A DNA stretch of 64,000 bases from Epiperipatus broadwayi (lineage: Eukaryota; Onychophora; Udeonychophora; Euonychophora; Peripatidae): positions 4,261,797 through 4,325,796 of the forward strand of contig JAQFVV010012498.1 in assembly GCA_028023455.1 (NCBI GenBank), given 5' to 3'. The position numbers and the translations under genes were made by a program. The notes beneath the pieces are model-generated. The model did not search any database and was not told where the DNA came from. It worked only from the letters and a program-made list of their open reading frames with translations. Positions 1 to 13,516 of the stretch are shown here, piece by piece (position 1 is the first letter of the stretch; the number at the start of each line of letters is the position of its first letter).

Positions 1-18
1 ATGTATGTATGTATGTGT
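1..18. repeat. short (ATGT)n microsatellite at window edge
   Basis: The first bases are perfect ATGT repeats decaying into GTGT. The array may extend left of the window. Confidence 0.8.
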
Positions 19-602
19 GCACTGATATACTACAAATACTCTGACATTTATTTCAAGATTATTCTGATGATATTGTTGAGAATTGATATGGTGCCCTAAT
101 ATTTTATTACTGTACAACTATGTTTGTGGTGTGATGTGTGACTTCTCATTAAACAGTCAAGAATCTCTCAGCAACTATACCCAGAGAAATCTGTTAGCCA
201 CTTTATCTTCCCTTTCCATTCCCCACCCTATGTTATCCTATAATCTCATTCATTTCATTTCCACAACATAACCTTTGTCAACTCCATGGCCTTCATGTCT
301 AAATTCCCCTTATTTTTTTTCAAACCCAGCATAAAAACTAATAACTTAGTTTCTGTATAATCAATTTGTTCATGTTTATTCTTTCATAACTTCATTATTT
401 GTACCATTTTTGCTTTCAAGCATTCACATTCAATTAACTTATGTCTAATCTTTTCTATGCCTTCTTTACACAATTTTCAGGTTAAATTACCCATATTTCT
501 CCACTTATATGTATATCCCCTTGTTGCTAAAGATCCTGTTCAAGCCTTGAAAAATAAACTGCTTTCCTTGCTATTATCATCAATTAACTCACTCCCAATG
601 TT

Positions 603-610
603 TTGTTTAC

Positions 611-641
<31 letters not shown>

Positions 642-645
642 AGTA

Positions 646-681
<36 letters not shown>
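603..681. repeat. (TA)n palindrome pair inside LINE-C
   Basis: Two TA arrays (about 615-641 and 651-681). TTGTTTACTT precedes the first array and its inverted copy AAGTAAACAA follows it, so the array sits in the loop of a perfect 10-bp-arm hairpin. A second array follows immediately. Confidence 0.85.
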
Positions 682-685
<4 letters not shown>

Positions 686-1397
686 CTTTTTACTCTCCAT
701 ACTAGTTCTCTATCTCTCAAATTACCTATTCTTTATTAAAGCAATCTATTTTTTATCTCATTCCTTACCACTATAACCCTCAACAATCATCCTAACACAA
801 TCATCCTACAATTTGTACAAGTATCCTGATATAAATCCTTTATCCAAATTATCTGTGTACTGTGTTATTTTTCTCACCCACCTTCTTGTCTGCCCTTTAC
901 TCATAACTCAATTAAATAATATTTTGGCTATTTTTTTATTAACCATAAATTGCAACCTACCAAACCTTAGCATTTTACTTTTTGCACCTCTCATATATAA
1001 ACTTGATCATCCCATTTCTTCTTGACTTGCCTCATTTGCTATCCACACATATGCATTTAATAAATGTCTTCCTACTTCTCTTTGTACTTTTTCTGAGTAA
1101 TCTAATACCCCTTTACTAACCCAAAACACATAATTAACCATATGTTAACCCTGCTACAGTATCCCCATTCCACACAATTCTAGCTACATCATATTAATTA
1201 TATGAAAACATTGTTAATTTTGTTATCAATCCCTTTCGTTTTTTTTGCTTAATTTATCAATTTTTCCTCCCATTCATCCAATAAACTTTTCTGATTACTT
1301 AAGATGATTCCCAAATAACTATATATATTCATCACAGTTAACTTTATATCCCCCAATAAAAATTCTACATTTTCTCTTTCCCCAGTATTAACCAACA

Positions 1398-1763
1398 TTA
1401 TATTTGATTATTCTTCAATAAATTTAATCCCCATCTCTTTACCAACCAGATGTCCTCAGCATAACTTCCACATTGTCTTTCTTTCTGCATACAAAAAGAC
1501 ATCATCTGCAAAAAAAAAACTGACAAAATATATATTCCCTTGCCACTTATTAACAGTATTTCTATTCCTCTTCCTAGTCTTTCTATTTCTCTCTCCATTT
1601 CACTCAAATACAACAAAAACAAAATAGGTGACACAGGGCACCCTTGCCTTGGTCCCACCCCATTTTTAACTTTAACTGATTTTACATCCCCAAATTGATA
1701 TGTATAGTAATTATTTTCATATAATTTCTTAATAATATCCACTAAAGCTTCTTCCATTCCCAA
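1398..1763 (-). pseudogene. LINE-C reverse transcriptase palm fragment
   Basis: An open stretch with the RT signature PRQGCPVSPILFLLYL (RT block with QGCP-SP), followed by EREIERLGRGIEI. The catalytic box FADD is present at 1501-1512 on the minus strand but in a different frame: a long T-run just upstream caused a frameshift, so the open frame reads FFLQMMS instead. This would be part of the target-primed reverse transcriptase of a non-LTR retrotransposon. It is non-functional. The closest relative in the window is 40020-40358 on the plus strand. Confidence 0.85.
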
Positions 1764-1813
1764 ATTTACTAAACTTACTCTTCATCTATTTCTGCTTACT
1801 CTATCATATGCCT

Positions 1814-1817
<4 letters not shown>

Positions 1818-1869
<52 letters not shown>
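1818..1869. repeat. (TA)n array at the LINE-C break
   Basis: Uninterrupted TA dinucleotides. The array marks the left boundary of the segment that splits LINE-C; its partner lies at 4946-5037. Confidence 0.95.
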
Positions 1870-1871
<2 letters not shown>

Positions 1872-2399
1872 AACCAGTTAGCTAACATAGCATACATTAA
1901 TATAGTGTGTGTGCATAAATATATAAGTAAAATAAGTAAAAGTAGAAATAAACATAGAATAAGTTTTTGTAGATATTTTTTTATATTTGTAGATATTTTT
2001 CTATATTTCCTAAAATAAAATAATGATAAGTAGAGGGTTAAATAACTGGGTTTGAAATAATATTTTATTGTAAAATTAAATATTTTAAAAAGGTTTGATA
2101 AAAATTATTTAAAAATGTAATTTTGAAATGTAAAAACACAACATTTGTTTTTTAAATTTTTTAAATTAATTAAAACATGTATGTTTTTAAAGGGATTAGT
2201 GAGATAAAAATAAAAACTCTGTTTTTAATCAAGATGTTATCACCTTAGATGATTTTATAAAAGAGCTGATAACAAAATTAGATGCATTCTGGATAATGAT
2301 TTTTGAAGAGAACAGTCTGAATAATAGATTTTTGTAAGAGCTGAACAAAACAGCTTGGTTACTAAAAATTTTGGAGTAAGTGCAGCAGTTGGTTTTAGC

Positions 2400-3520
2400 T
2401 GACCATAAAATTTGCAGAATAGCTACCATTAACTGATGTAGATGAAGGCAAGATAACAGACTGTTTTCCTCAGCAGGAGTTTGAATTCACATGTAAAAAA
2501 TTACCCACTTTTTTATGCTGAAATTCATAGCCTTAAACATGGAAGACAGTTTCTTGCCTGAAATCTATCAAACCAAGACAGCTGCTTGCCTGGAATAATA
2601 CTAGATAGAAATAGACCAGCTACAGATCAAGATTTTACATAGATTGTATATTTTTACCTGATGATGACAACAAACATGGATTATATTTTTATAATGGACC
2701 AAAGAACCAGCTTTCTAAATAAATAATTATATATATGCTAACTATCTAAAGGCAGAGAAGCCCAGATAAATATATATACAGCTGTGGTGAGAAGAGTTAT
2801 ATATAATAAGAATTTTTACATAATTTCTTTAGTAAAATGACATTTTGAAAGTGATGCGTGAATTTGTACTTTTTATGTTTATGGTGGGTGTATAGTTGAG
2901 ATGGACTTTCTGGATGTGGTGTATTCATGACACTCGGAAGTATAGTCTCAGCACTGTCTAGACCTAGAGCTCCCAGAGTAGTCCAGTGGTAAATAAATAA
3001 AGGCCTCATGAATAGGCCTTGGCCTCATGAGTAGACCTCAATTATACCCCTAAGTCTTACAGAGGTGAGCTGGGTTGGTGCAGTGCATTTTAATTTTTTT
3101 TCTGAATACTACTGTTTGAGGATGATCTGTCTGGGTACTTAGAAGGGGCAGTGCTTAAAAATGAGGTATTTTCTCATGACTTCATGGAACATTGTGTTTT
3201 TGATAGTCCATGATTGGCTATCTACTTATCATGGCATGGGGAGCTTCTGTTCATGTATTCGCTTTTTCTACCTCACCCTGCCTACTTCATCAGCATTAAC
3301 TAATCAAGCAGAAAGACATTTTAAAAAAATATATTTTTTTTGATTCTATAAAACGATATTATCTTTCGTTTATTAAAAAAAAAAGAGAGAACTTTTAAAT
3401 TGAAACTAATTTTAAATTATATCTATATTTTGTTTATACACACATATGTGTGAAATTTATGTTTTCCAAATGGATTATGAAAAAAAAGTATTATTGTAAC
3501 AAGTTTAAATAGGTAAAACC
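2400..3520 (+). repeat. diverged interspersed repeat, copy 1 (related to 8505-9240)
   Basis: Several blocks match in the same order and orientation at 8.5-9.2 kb: ATCTATCAAA near 2560 (TCTATCAAATCC near 8730), ATAATTTCTTTAGTAAAA near 2818 and 8960, and TTTTCCAAATGGA near 3462 and 9161. Copy 1 carries about 450 extra bases (roughly 2890-3370) that include a repeated GGCCTCATGARTAG unit near 3003-3040. No coding capacity is visible. Non-autonomous; class unknown. Confidence 0.55.
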
Positions 3521-4752
3521 CAGTGTGCGTATATACACACACACTTATATATGTAAAATTATAATCATTTTTTGTTAGTGAATATTAATTGTATATTATA
3601 AATTGTGCATCTGTGTGCACATATATGTAAATTAATGTAATAATTTAAATTTTGAATAGTAATTATGTAAATCACAAATGTAATAATTATTTTATGTTTA
3701 ATTGAAATGTCTTCATGATATATTATAAAATGCATGTCTGTGTACTGATATATGTATGCATTTATAGATACCCATTAAGAAATAATGCAGTTAGTGTAAT
3801 AATTTGAAATTTTATAGTAATCTTATAAATTACAGAGTGATGACTTTATTATTATGTACTTTTCAAAATCAGAACCCTTATAAGACCTAAATTCATTTTT
3901 ATTGTTATTAATAAACTTATTTAATTGTTAAAAATATTTTCCATCATCTCTTGGTCACATACAGTAATAGAGCTTGTGTTCTCCAAGCTAGATTCGAGCA
4001 TGAGATGAATATGTAAATAGGAATGTGTATTTAGTGCTTTGGGGCATCCAGAGATGATCAGTCATCATCTGGTTGATGCAAAAGAGGATACTCTTTAAAG
4101 CCCATGCACTATATTTTATTTTAGTTTAGTCTTGTTAAAAAAATTAAGTTTATAGTTGGCCAGTACAAATAGCCTGAGCATTGCTGATGATCAGCATGTT
4201 TTAATGTCGCAGCATTGTTGTTTAGATTTTCTGCTTGCATATTTTAATGGATGGTCACTAAGCTGGTGCATCCAAGTTATGTGTAAATAATTGGCCAAGG
4301 CTCAATTGTCAGCCTGGTCTACAGAAGACCCATTTTCAATCCTGTCACCAGATTGACTGTTGATTTTATTCTGATTTATTGTACTGATTTGTTTATTCCC
4401 ATCATTAATGATGATGAATGGTATTTTACTTATACTAATATTTACTGTATATTGCTGGTTGATAAATAATTATGCTTTTAGTTGCTCTTCTGAGATTAGC
4501 TGGCTGATTTCTCAATGATCTCTCAGAGATGTTCTAATATCATACTCTTATAATTTAATTTTACTGGGGTTGATGATGATTTTCCATTACCCCAGTTCAA
4601 TTCTAATTTTCATCATCAGATTTCCAATGATATGGATGGCTGAAAAGTTGGAGGTTGCAGTGGATTGAAGCCTGTCCATTAAAGTATGAAGATTTGCTAT
4701 CTTAATATAAACTGAGCATTGATTATATATATGTGTGAGAGATGATAGTCTA

Positions 4753-4799
4753 GACCAACTGATGAGTGTTGGTTTAGCATGAAATGCATATATTGGTGA
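4753..4799 (+). ncRNA. hammerhead-ribozyme-like core
   Basis: CTGATGA (4759-4765) is followed by GTGTT-GGTTT-AGCAT, which can form a five-pair stem II with G-U pairs, and then GAAA (4781-4784). Flanking ACCAA before the core can pair with TTGGT after it as stem I. TGCA after GAAA gives a short palindromic stem III. Cleavage-site geometry needs a TA bulge, and several positions look like CpG decay. This is probably a degraded copy. Hammerheads are known in Penelope-like elements, retrozymes and some SINE-like repeats. No activity is implied. Confidence 0.45.
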
Positions 4800-4847
4800 T
4801 TATTAATCTTTTCTACATGTGTTGGTTATGTGTATCAGTTGAATGAG

Positions 4848-4912
4848 ATAGGGTGGATAGTTGAAGGGTGCTTGAAAATCTGAGTTCAAATCCTATGTAC
4901 TTACAATTAAAG
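4848..4912 (+). repeat. tRNA-like SINE fragment (A/B-box)
   Basis: Contains a good pol III B-box-like GTTCAAATCC (about 4884-4893) and an A-box-like TGGATAGTTGAAGG upstream (about 4855). The same GTGGATAGYTGAAGG...TTCAAATCC layout is seen at 20893-20936. It lies about 50 bp downstream of the hammerhead-like core and in the same orientation. Confidence 0.45.
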
Positions 4913-4942
4913 CTCCCAGGTTTGTGAAGAGTGCCTGGTTTT

Positions 4943-4945
<3 letters not shown>

Positions 4946-5037
<92 letters not shown>
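4946..5037. repeat. (TA)n array at the LINE-C break
   Basis: Uninterrupted TA repeats that directly follow (on the minus strand) the LINE-C residues SRNSGRH. The other copies continue with QLYMSFIDIE at this point. Confidence 0.95.
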
Positions 5038-6942
<1,905 letters not shown>

Positions 6943-7026
6943 TCAAGCATTGGTGGCCTTACAAGCAGTTGTCCCAGGTTTGCGGGTTCACTTCTTGGCC
7001 GATGCTTTGACATATGAAAAAAAAAA
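6943..7026 (+). repeat. tRNA-derived SINE, copy 1 (internally shortened)
   Basis: Begins TCAAGCATTGGTGGCC, contains a B-box-like GCGGGTTCACTTC, and ends GATGCTTTGACATATG plus an A-run. A second copy at 53604-53698 shares both ends and the poly-A, and has the better A-box region (TGGCCACATGGTTAGGATAG). The layout matches tRNA-derived SINE heads (A-box, B-box, A tail). Confidence 0.65.
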
Positions 7027-7923
7027 GATGGAATTTAAGTGACATATATTTTCAAATAATATTTTAATTTTTTATAAGAATTGGATATTTTTTTTATCTG
7101 ATCAAAGCAATGAAATGTTTAGATCTTTAGAAGATGGATAAAAAACTAATTATATTAGATTTTTGTTGAAAAGGGAAATTTAAATGTAACCTCAATGCCA
7201 CATGTTTACAATATTAAGATTCTTTTACTTATGCGAGAGTGTGTTGAGATTTCTCATCCTCTTCATTTATTAATATATTTATTTTGTATTTTACCATATT
7301 TCTTAAAATGCTTACCATGTATATTATTTTAATGTGACATATGTTATAGGACCTACTGAGCATAACTTTACATTACAATTTGAGCTTGACTATTGAGGGA
7401 TTTTAGTTTGCACTTTATGCATCAGTGATGTTATCTTTTATACAGGATACCAAATGGCACCTGTCAGTGGTACTATTTCTATCACATTTTTATTGGCTAC
7501 TATATATACTGGCGTACAAACAAAGGTATATAGTTGTAAGAGTTATAGTGAGTTCTTTATTATTTATTATAAATTTTATAAGTTTTTGATAATATTTTGT
7601 CTTTTATTGTTTTGCCTTTTTTATTTTTCAGATAACCATGTCATATAACTTACAAAATAATAAAGAATATTAATCAAATAATACTAGTAGACAGAGAATA
7701 CTAAAAAGGTTCAACAGAAATGGGCTGAGAAATTCATTCAAACTCTATCAAGTAAACTGACAATTTACAGATTGCATGACAAATTTGATAAAATGATATC
7801 CATTTATAATGTGCCAAAGAATGTTTAACTAGTCAATGTTACTACCTAAGAAAATGATATGCTAGTTGCATAGACATTTTCTAAAAAAACTCCCTCCCCC
7901 AAAAGAAAACAACTTCTATTGAG

Positions 7924-8268
7924 TTGCACATTTCTTGCAGATCTTTGGATCATCTTATGCAATTTTTAGGTTTAAAAATGTATCAGCCAAAATTAATTCA
8001 TGGATTATTAGAAGATGATTTAGATCAATATTCACAATTCTGCATTATTCAAAACATTTGTTGGTTTGACAAAGCAAATTTTAAATTTTCTGTTGCTGTT
8101 AATAGGCATAACATTGTCTATTACTCAACAAAAAACTCTCATGTAAGAATTTCAAAACAGTTAAATCAGCTTGGGATTATAGTTTGGGTGGGTCTGTTGT
8201 GTAAAGCTATTATTGAATCAATCTTTTTCAATACAACTGTTCCCACAATATGTATCTTAAAATGTTGA
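7924..8268 (+). pseudogene. IS630/Tc1-mariner superfamily transposase fragment
   Basis: A 115-codon open stretch reads SLDHLMQFLGLKMYQPKLIH, then LLEDDLDQYSQFC, then the DDE-type block ICWFDKANFKFSVAVNRHN, YYSTKN and a VW-GL...FFNTTV segment. Eukaryotic transposases of this superfamily usually show WSDEA-F-LSG-VNRHN at this point, so the second catalytic acidic region is present. Here the acidic pair has decayed (FDK in place of SDE). The N-terminal helix-turn-helix and the last catalytic acid are not found in the flanks. No terminal inverted repeats were seen. An old, dead fragment; I am fairly sure of the superfamily. Confidence 0.7.
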
Positions 8269-8504
8269 GGGGCACTGTTATTTTTGAAATCTTTTAATTA
8301 ATGCTTGTATACATTTCACTATCTAGTTAAAAATCTTTGCAGATCATACTTGACATAAAATTCCAAAAGTATCTTTTAATTAAAATGAATTGAAAATCAT
8401 TAACTTTTTTGAATGAGAGATAAAAACAGTTTTTTATTAATGTATTTTTGTTACCCTACTATTAAAAATGATGGATAGAAATTAATTGGCTAGCTTTTTG
8501 TTGT

Positions 8505-9240
8505 AGTTTATTATAGTTGGCAGTAATTAGCTGGACAGAATAGTTGGCTATGAAAGTTGGTGCTTGGAGAAATATACATATCTCCCATAAAAATCAAAAC
8601 AAAAGCAAAGGGACAAGTGCCGCAGCTATTCTATAGTTCACTATGAAGGAATTTTGATTCATCTAGCCAGATAAAGCTTTCTTTATTATTAGCCTGCACA
8701 AATGTAGACAATACAGCTTGCTAATCTGAAGTCTATCAAATCCTAGACAGAAGGGAACTGATTCAATGCCAACAATACCAAATTTTTTCCCTATGTGACT
8801 GTAAATCAATCTCACCAAGACTAGCCTTACCAAGAAAATCTCAGCTTGCTAGAAAAATAATTATATGTATGCTGATGTTATTATATGCAGACAATCACAC
8901 ATACATTTATTTATATAAAGTTCAGCTGGTAAGTAGTGATAGACATATTCAGACTGAAATTTTGAATAATTTCTTTAGTAAAAATTACATTTTTAAAATT
9001 TGCATTTTAAACTTTAAAATGTTATAATTAAGAGCAACATGTGATAGTAATATCTATATAGAGAATGATATTACTTAAATTGTTTGTTGTAAAAAAAAAC
9101 TAATGTTTAATAACTGATACATCCTATTTTATATACACTTGTAGGTGTTAATTTTATGTATATTTTCCAAATGGAATTAATTAAAAAAAAATATTTCAAT
9201 AATTTTGCAATAAGGTTTTAAAAGACCAAAGGTTGATTAT
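8505..9240 (+). repeat. diverged interspersed repeat, copy 2 (related to 2400-3520)
   Basis: Shares ordered blocks with 2400-3520: TCTATCAAATCC, AAATAATTATATGTATGCT, ATAATTTCTTTAGTAAAA and TTTTCCAAATGGA. Non-coding. It ends shortly before the TA arrays at 9281. Confidence 0.5.
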
Positions 9241-9277
9241 TAATCAGGCTGAAATGTATCTTGATTAATATTATTGG

Positions 9278-9280
<3 letters not shown>

Positions 9281-9325
<45 letters not shown>

Positions 9326-9389
9326 CTCTACTTTTTATATACTTGATATATATATATATATATATATATATATCAAGTAGAAAAAACTC
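9281..9389. repeat. double (TA)n arrays with inverted flank
   Basis: Two arrays (about 9281-9323 and 9346-9373). TACTTGATA before the second array is mirrored by TATCAAGTA after it, and the match extends into the T-run/A-run (CTTTTT and AAAAAAG-like), giving a hairpin with the TA array as its loop. Confidence 0.85.
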
Positions 9390-10029
9390 ATAAACAAAAA
9401 GTTGATAAAACACCAGTGAATAAACTCAAAATGTGATAATTATCTGATGGTTAAAACTCATTATGATGTTAAACAATAGACATAAGTTGATAACCAGAGG
9501 AAAATATATGTTTACATTTATTAAATATGCAATGTTTACAATAGAGATTATTCAGGTTTGATATTATAATAATATAAAATCTACTTAAGTTATTCCGAAT
9601 AGTTGTTCTAATTTTCTATCAGTCATATATAGATTCAAAACTTTTATACATAACTAAACATATACATGTACAATTAAATATCCTTTTTAAATAACCAACT
9701 AATGAAACTTATGATGGAATTGAAAAGTTGATGATATAATGACACTCATAATATTCATAACAGCCATGTGTATTTTAAAATTCAATGTCTGCTGGATTAT
9801 TACCCATCTGTGGAAAATTAATGATGCCAACACTGCTTAATATTCCTTTGTAATAAATAACTAATATAAATTTGTTCACTGATATTTATTTTTTAATCCT
9901 ATTTAGCTGGTTCTCATAACTTGGTATTCTATTATTTAAGTCTCTTAGCTAGCATGGTGAGTTTATTGGCTTTTTACCTCTGAGATTAAGAATATTTTTT
10001 TTCCAATATATGCAATCATGATAGACAAA
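9390..10029. other. AT-rich spacer, nothing recognised
   Basis: No supported feature was found. Confidence 0.5.
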
Positions 10030-10980
10030 AATAAGTCATGGCCCTAATTCCCAGGAGGCTGTAAAGTCACCAACCAAGGCAGCAGTTGGTGGCCGAAGGT
10101 GGAGGGTGCTAAAAATCCCCTGATTGTAGACTCAGGCTGCCATTGATGACAACTTTTTATTTAGGTACTTAAAAATGCATATCACTTTCAAGTGTTTTAT
10201 ATTAAATGGGACATTATTGGACTTTGTGAAGTGAGAAGAAAAGGTGAAGAAACAATTAATTTAAAAAGTGGTCATATACTCTACTAAAAAGGCATAAATA
10301 TTGGAAATACAAGTGGAGTAGGATTCATTGTAAATAAAAAATAGAAGAATAACAATGTGGAGATTGATGGTGTATCAGATAGAGTGGTAAGATTAGTTTT
10401 ACAACTTAATAGCAGATACCAAATGCAGATAATTCAGGTTTATGACCCAACAAGTTCTCATAGTGATGAAGTTATAGAAGATTTTTATATGGATGTACAA
10501 AAGGCTTTTGATCAGAGTAAACAACATTTAAAAATTGTTATGGTAAACTTTAATGCTAGAATTGGTAAACAAATGAAAGATAAAAATGCTGTAGGTAATT
10601 TTGGTTAAGGTAATAAGAATGAGAGAGAACAAAGACTTGTGGAGTTTGCCGAAAAAGAAAAACTTTATATTATGAATTCTAAATTTGAGAAAAATGTTAA
10701 AAGGAAATGGACATGGAAGCATACAAATAAAGGTACAGCAGAATTAGATTATATTTTGACTAACAGGAAATACATATTTCAAGATTGTAATGTTCATAAT
10801 AAATTTAACACAGGAAGTGATCATCGATTAGTTAGATGTAAGATACATGTTAATGCAAAACTAGAGAGACAAAAATTATTAAGGAAATCAATATTTACAG
10901 TTGATATTCCTAATCTTCAGAAACATTCTAATGAATTTAAATTAGAACTTACGAATCGGTTTCAAGTATTAGTAGATTTT
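10030..10980 (+). mobile_element. RTE-clade LINE, 5' part with APE-type endonuclease (broken)
   Basis: Plus-strand translation in several frames gives an RTE-like endonuclease: IIGLCEVRRKGEE near 10210-10250, LVLQLNSRYQMQIIQVYDPT and DVQKAFDQSKQHLKIVMVNFNARIG (10357-10608; the family usually has GDFNA), then WTWKHTNKGTAELDYIL and SDHRLVR (10639-10870), which is the terminal catalytic Ser-Asp-His block. Database entries called craniofacial development protein 2-like usually come from this domain. There are stops and frameshifts near 10360 and 10610. The frame runs on to 10980 and resumes at 14607 after a nested insertion. Confidence 0.85.
10964..10980 (+). repeat. target-site duplication, left copy
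   Basis: AAGTATTAGTAGATTTT is repeated identically at 14590-14606. It bounds the LINE-B insertion and lies within RTE codons that read QVLVDF. Confidence 0.9.
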
Positions 10981-11148
10981 TTTTTAATCCAAACAAACTT
11001 TATTAAACCAGAAATAAAATAAATAAATAATATTGTATGATAAAAACAATAAGCAAATTAATGTTCAATAGCAGTATCTGCCAAGTGTTAACAAGTAAAT
11101 AAAAAAATATAAAAATAGAATAAAAATACAATTTTATATATATATACA

Positions 11149-12108
11149 CCTGGGTCTCTTTTTACGCAGGTTTATTTAATGCGATTTTGAAGTTACATGA
11201 TTCACGTTTCTCCGGAAGTCGAACTCCGATAATGCACTATTAATTTAAATAATAAATTTTGTGCACTTATGTCATATTGAAAGTAATAGCACATTATTGG
11301 AATTCGACTTTCATCTTAGTAATTTCAATATTTTCAGTGCTTTATAATAGTAAGATTTTATGCAATAATGAAATTAAAATCATGATTTCCACATTTTATG
11401 TATACACACATTAAATTTTACAAGATTATAATGTAAATTTGTCCAAACATTGTGCGTGTTAATTTTGCATTTTAAATCACATTCTGTTTTTGCTTTTTAA
11501 AAAAGAATGTAATCAATTATTAATCATTTAGTTCCGCAAGTTTATTTTTAAAAGGTGAGTAATAGCAGTGCGAACAATTAAAATTGAAAATTAAAAAATT
11601 AAAGACAAAAATAAGAATTTAATTTTTAGTTGTTAGATTAATTACTAATTATGTTGTCACCAGAAAACCATTAACACAACATGAGAGTTACGTTGGCGCT
11701 AGTTGTATTTCCTCTTGTGAAGAATCTGATTTTTTACAAGTTTGCAAACGAACCTGTTTACCAGCAAATAGTGATAATAATTAAAATGTGTATAAAAATG
11801 TAAATTACTGTAAATTATGCATAAAAATATATTGTTTTGAATAAAATTAAATATTATAGTTAAAAAAAGTTGGTCTTGTATCAATTTTTTTCAAATTTGA
11901 AATTTTTTATTAGTCATATTTTATTTCCTTATTTTTTTTTTGCGTGAATTTTAAAGTAATTTTACATTGGTGCTTTGCTTTTACATGATTTTTGAAAAAT
12001 CACAGTCCATATCCCTCCTTTTTCAAGGTAAGTTACATCTATTTTTGCATGATTTCATTTGTGCGTGTTATCTGAGGAACCTATCTATCGTGTAAAATGA
12101 GACCCAGG
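11149..12108. mobile_element. pogo/Tigger-like non-autonomous DNA transposon
   Basis: Terminal inverted repeats CCTGGGTCTCTTTTTAC (11149-11165) and, inverted at the right end (12092-12108), CCTGGGTCTCATTTTAC: 16 of 17 match. TA flanks both ends, within TA-rich DNA. The subterminal sequence has the TTACGC / GCGATTTT / ACCTATCTATCGTGTAAAA style typical of Tigger-like elements. A second, internal inverted repeat of about 30 bp (11213-11245 against 11281-11313, with GAAGTCGAA and TTCGACTTT) lies near the left end. No transposase ORF is present, so mobilisation would have needed an autonomous relative. Confidence 0.7.
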
Positions 12109-12173
12109 TACATATATATATATATATATGTCTTTTCTAAAAAAAAGGTAATTTATAATATCCAACCTGGTCT

Positions 12174-12563
12174 TCATATGTTAATAAGATCCCATGTACT
12201 AATAAATAAATCTTGTGATGACATTCTATTGTCTTTTTCTTTTATTGTTCTGATTTTTCTAATTGTAATCTTCAGAGGATCTGTACAATTAGAATTAAAA
12301 GGAATACCACATCGAGTTAGGCAAAAACTATATATTAAAAAAGTGGCACTTCTAATATCAGCAAAAACACCTGCTTTAATTGCTTGTATCAATACATGTA
12401 TGAAAGAGTTTTTATGTTTATAAATAAAGCTAATAAAATATCTACAAACTTGCATATAACTGCATTCACCAAAAATGTGTTCAATTTTGACTTCAACTCT
12501 GCGACATAAGCCACATAGACCATCAATTGAAGTAAATCCATGGTTTTTTATTAAAAAATACAA
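12174..12563 (-). pseudogene. LINE-B C-terminal region with CCHC-type zinc motif
   Basis: Minus-strand open stretch of 129 codons. Near its start it has LCGLCRRVEVKIEHIFGEC, a C-x2-C-x8-H-x4-C motif seen after the RT in many LINE ORF2 proteins. The upstream neighbour (12551-12763) supplies KINLNALPTCIF, which joins to LIKNHG here after a frameshift, as expected for a continuous ORF2. Confidence 0.75.
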
Positions 12564-13406
12564 GTGGGTAGTGCATTTAAATTTATTTTAATAAGGAAAT
12601 CAAAGAATTTTGGCTCCAGACCCCACCATCTAAACTTTTTCAGCATATTAAATGTTGTCAAGTTAAGACTTAAATTAATAGGCACTATTGTTTCATTAAT
12701 GAGATAATAAGCCTCCCAGTATTGAAAATTTTGTGATTTAGATGGATTAGGAAATATGTTCATTTTTAAAATTTAAAACAATAATTCAGCCAACCAGCAA
12801 TTCATTGCTGGAGGTGGAATATCAGTGGGATCAACATCAACTAAATAAAATTCTTGAGGGATAAAATGATTCAGTCTCAAAAATAAGTTGAAGGCCCGCT
12901 GGAATCTAAACACTTTCAATGAATGCAGTCCAAGACCACTTAGTCTGGTAGGTGTGTGCATCTTTCTAAGGATAATTACTACAGCCTTTCCGCCATACTA
13001 GCTTAGAACAAATTGAATTGATACCACAAATAAATTTAGCTGTAAATTTAATAAAACGCACAAAGTAAGTAATTCTTGGAAATAACAACATGTTCAAAAG
13101 TGATGTCTTGGAATAGAGAGACATATATACTTTCTGTAGAGAACCAACTATTCTGTTAGTTACTAATATGATTGAATTTTGGACCTCTCTCCTCATTAAA
13201 AGCTGAGAGAGATTAAAAGCAAATCCAGGAAATTTCTGCGGTTTAGCTGTGAAGGGTGGGCGAAAGTTATTTCCAGAGGATAGTCTCCATGTTGTTGATT
13301 TTTCAAGGTTGAAACTAAGCCCCGAATCTTCTGAAAAAGAGGACATAAGCTTCATGAGATCAGGAATGTACTTCCAAGAAGGCAGAAATATGGCTATATC
13401 ATTCAT
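12551..13406 (-). pseudogene. LINE-B RT thumb/connection region
   Basis: Three minus-strand open pieces in different frames. 12966-13406 begins right at the RT active-site box, read here as SYMNDIAIF where functional enzymes have YADD, so the first catalytic Asp is Asn. It is followed by LSFNLEKS (usual GL-N-KT block) and LLFPRITYFVRF. 12773-12961 has LSGLGLHSLKVFRFQRAF and 12551-12763 has FRWWGLEPKFFDFLIK, both typical post-RT LINE segments. Confidence 0.8.
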
Positions 13407-13516
13407 GTATGAAATTAGATGAATTTTTTTATTAATGTAAGGAATGAAGATTCCAGGAATATTTTTCTCTATAGATTTCAGGAAAGATTTAACATATAAA
13501 ATAAATAAAAGTGCAC

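Larger units (their letters stand above)
105..1817 (-). mobile_element. LINE-C, 3' half (RT palm to 3' end), decayed
   Basis: On the minus strand this matches the plus-strand element at about 40.0-41.6 kb. The matches include the RT palm, a distal block (plus copy ANEAIQEKMGWSS; here ANEASQEEMGWSS), a FRHEGHG block near 275-300, and the GGEW..K-KVKWLTDFSG-like region near 170-230. The 3' end near 105 corresponds to the end of the other copy, just before its A-run. It breaks at a (TA)n array at 1818 in the middle of RT motif A, and the missing N-terminal part resumes at 5038. It is full of stops and frameshifts. The clade is not certain; the distal block resembles CR1/I-like LINEs. Confidence 0.85.
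1870..4945. mobile_element. 3.1-kb segment inserted in LINE-C between two TA arrays
   Basis: LINE-C coding sequence stops at both edges (1817 and 5038) at adjacent points of RT motif A, so this segment is foreign to the LINE. It has no ORF with a recognisable domain. It contains a diverged repeat shared with 8.5-9.2 kb, a GT-rich stretch around 3400-3650, a hammerhead-like core at 4753-4799 and a tRNA-like segment at 4848-4910. No convincing terminal inverted repeats are seen beyond CCAG near each end. It may be more than one insertion. Confidence 0.55.

Noticed and set aside
12097-12423. 108-codon plus-strand frame
   Set aside because: Antisense of the LINE-B C-terminal region with the Cys-His motif, and begins in a TA array.
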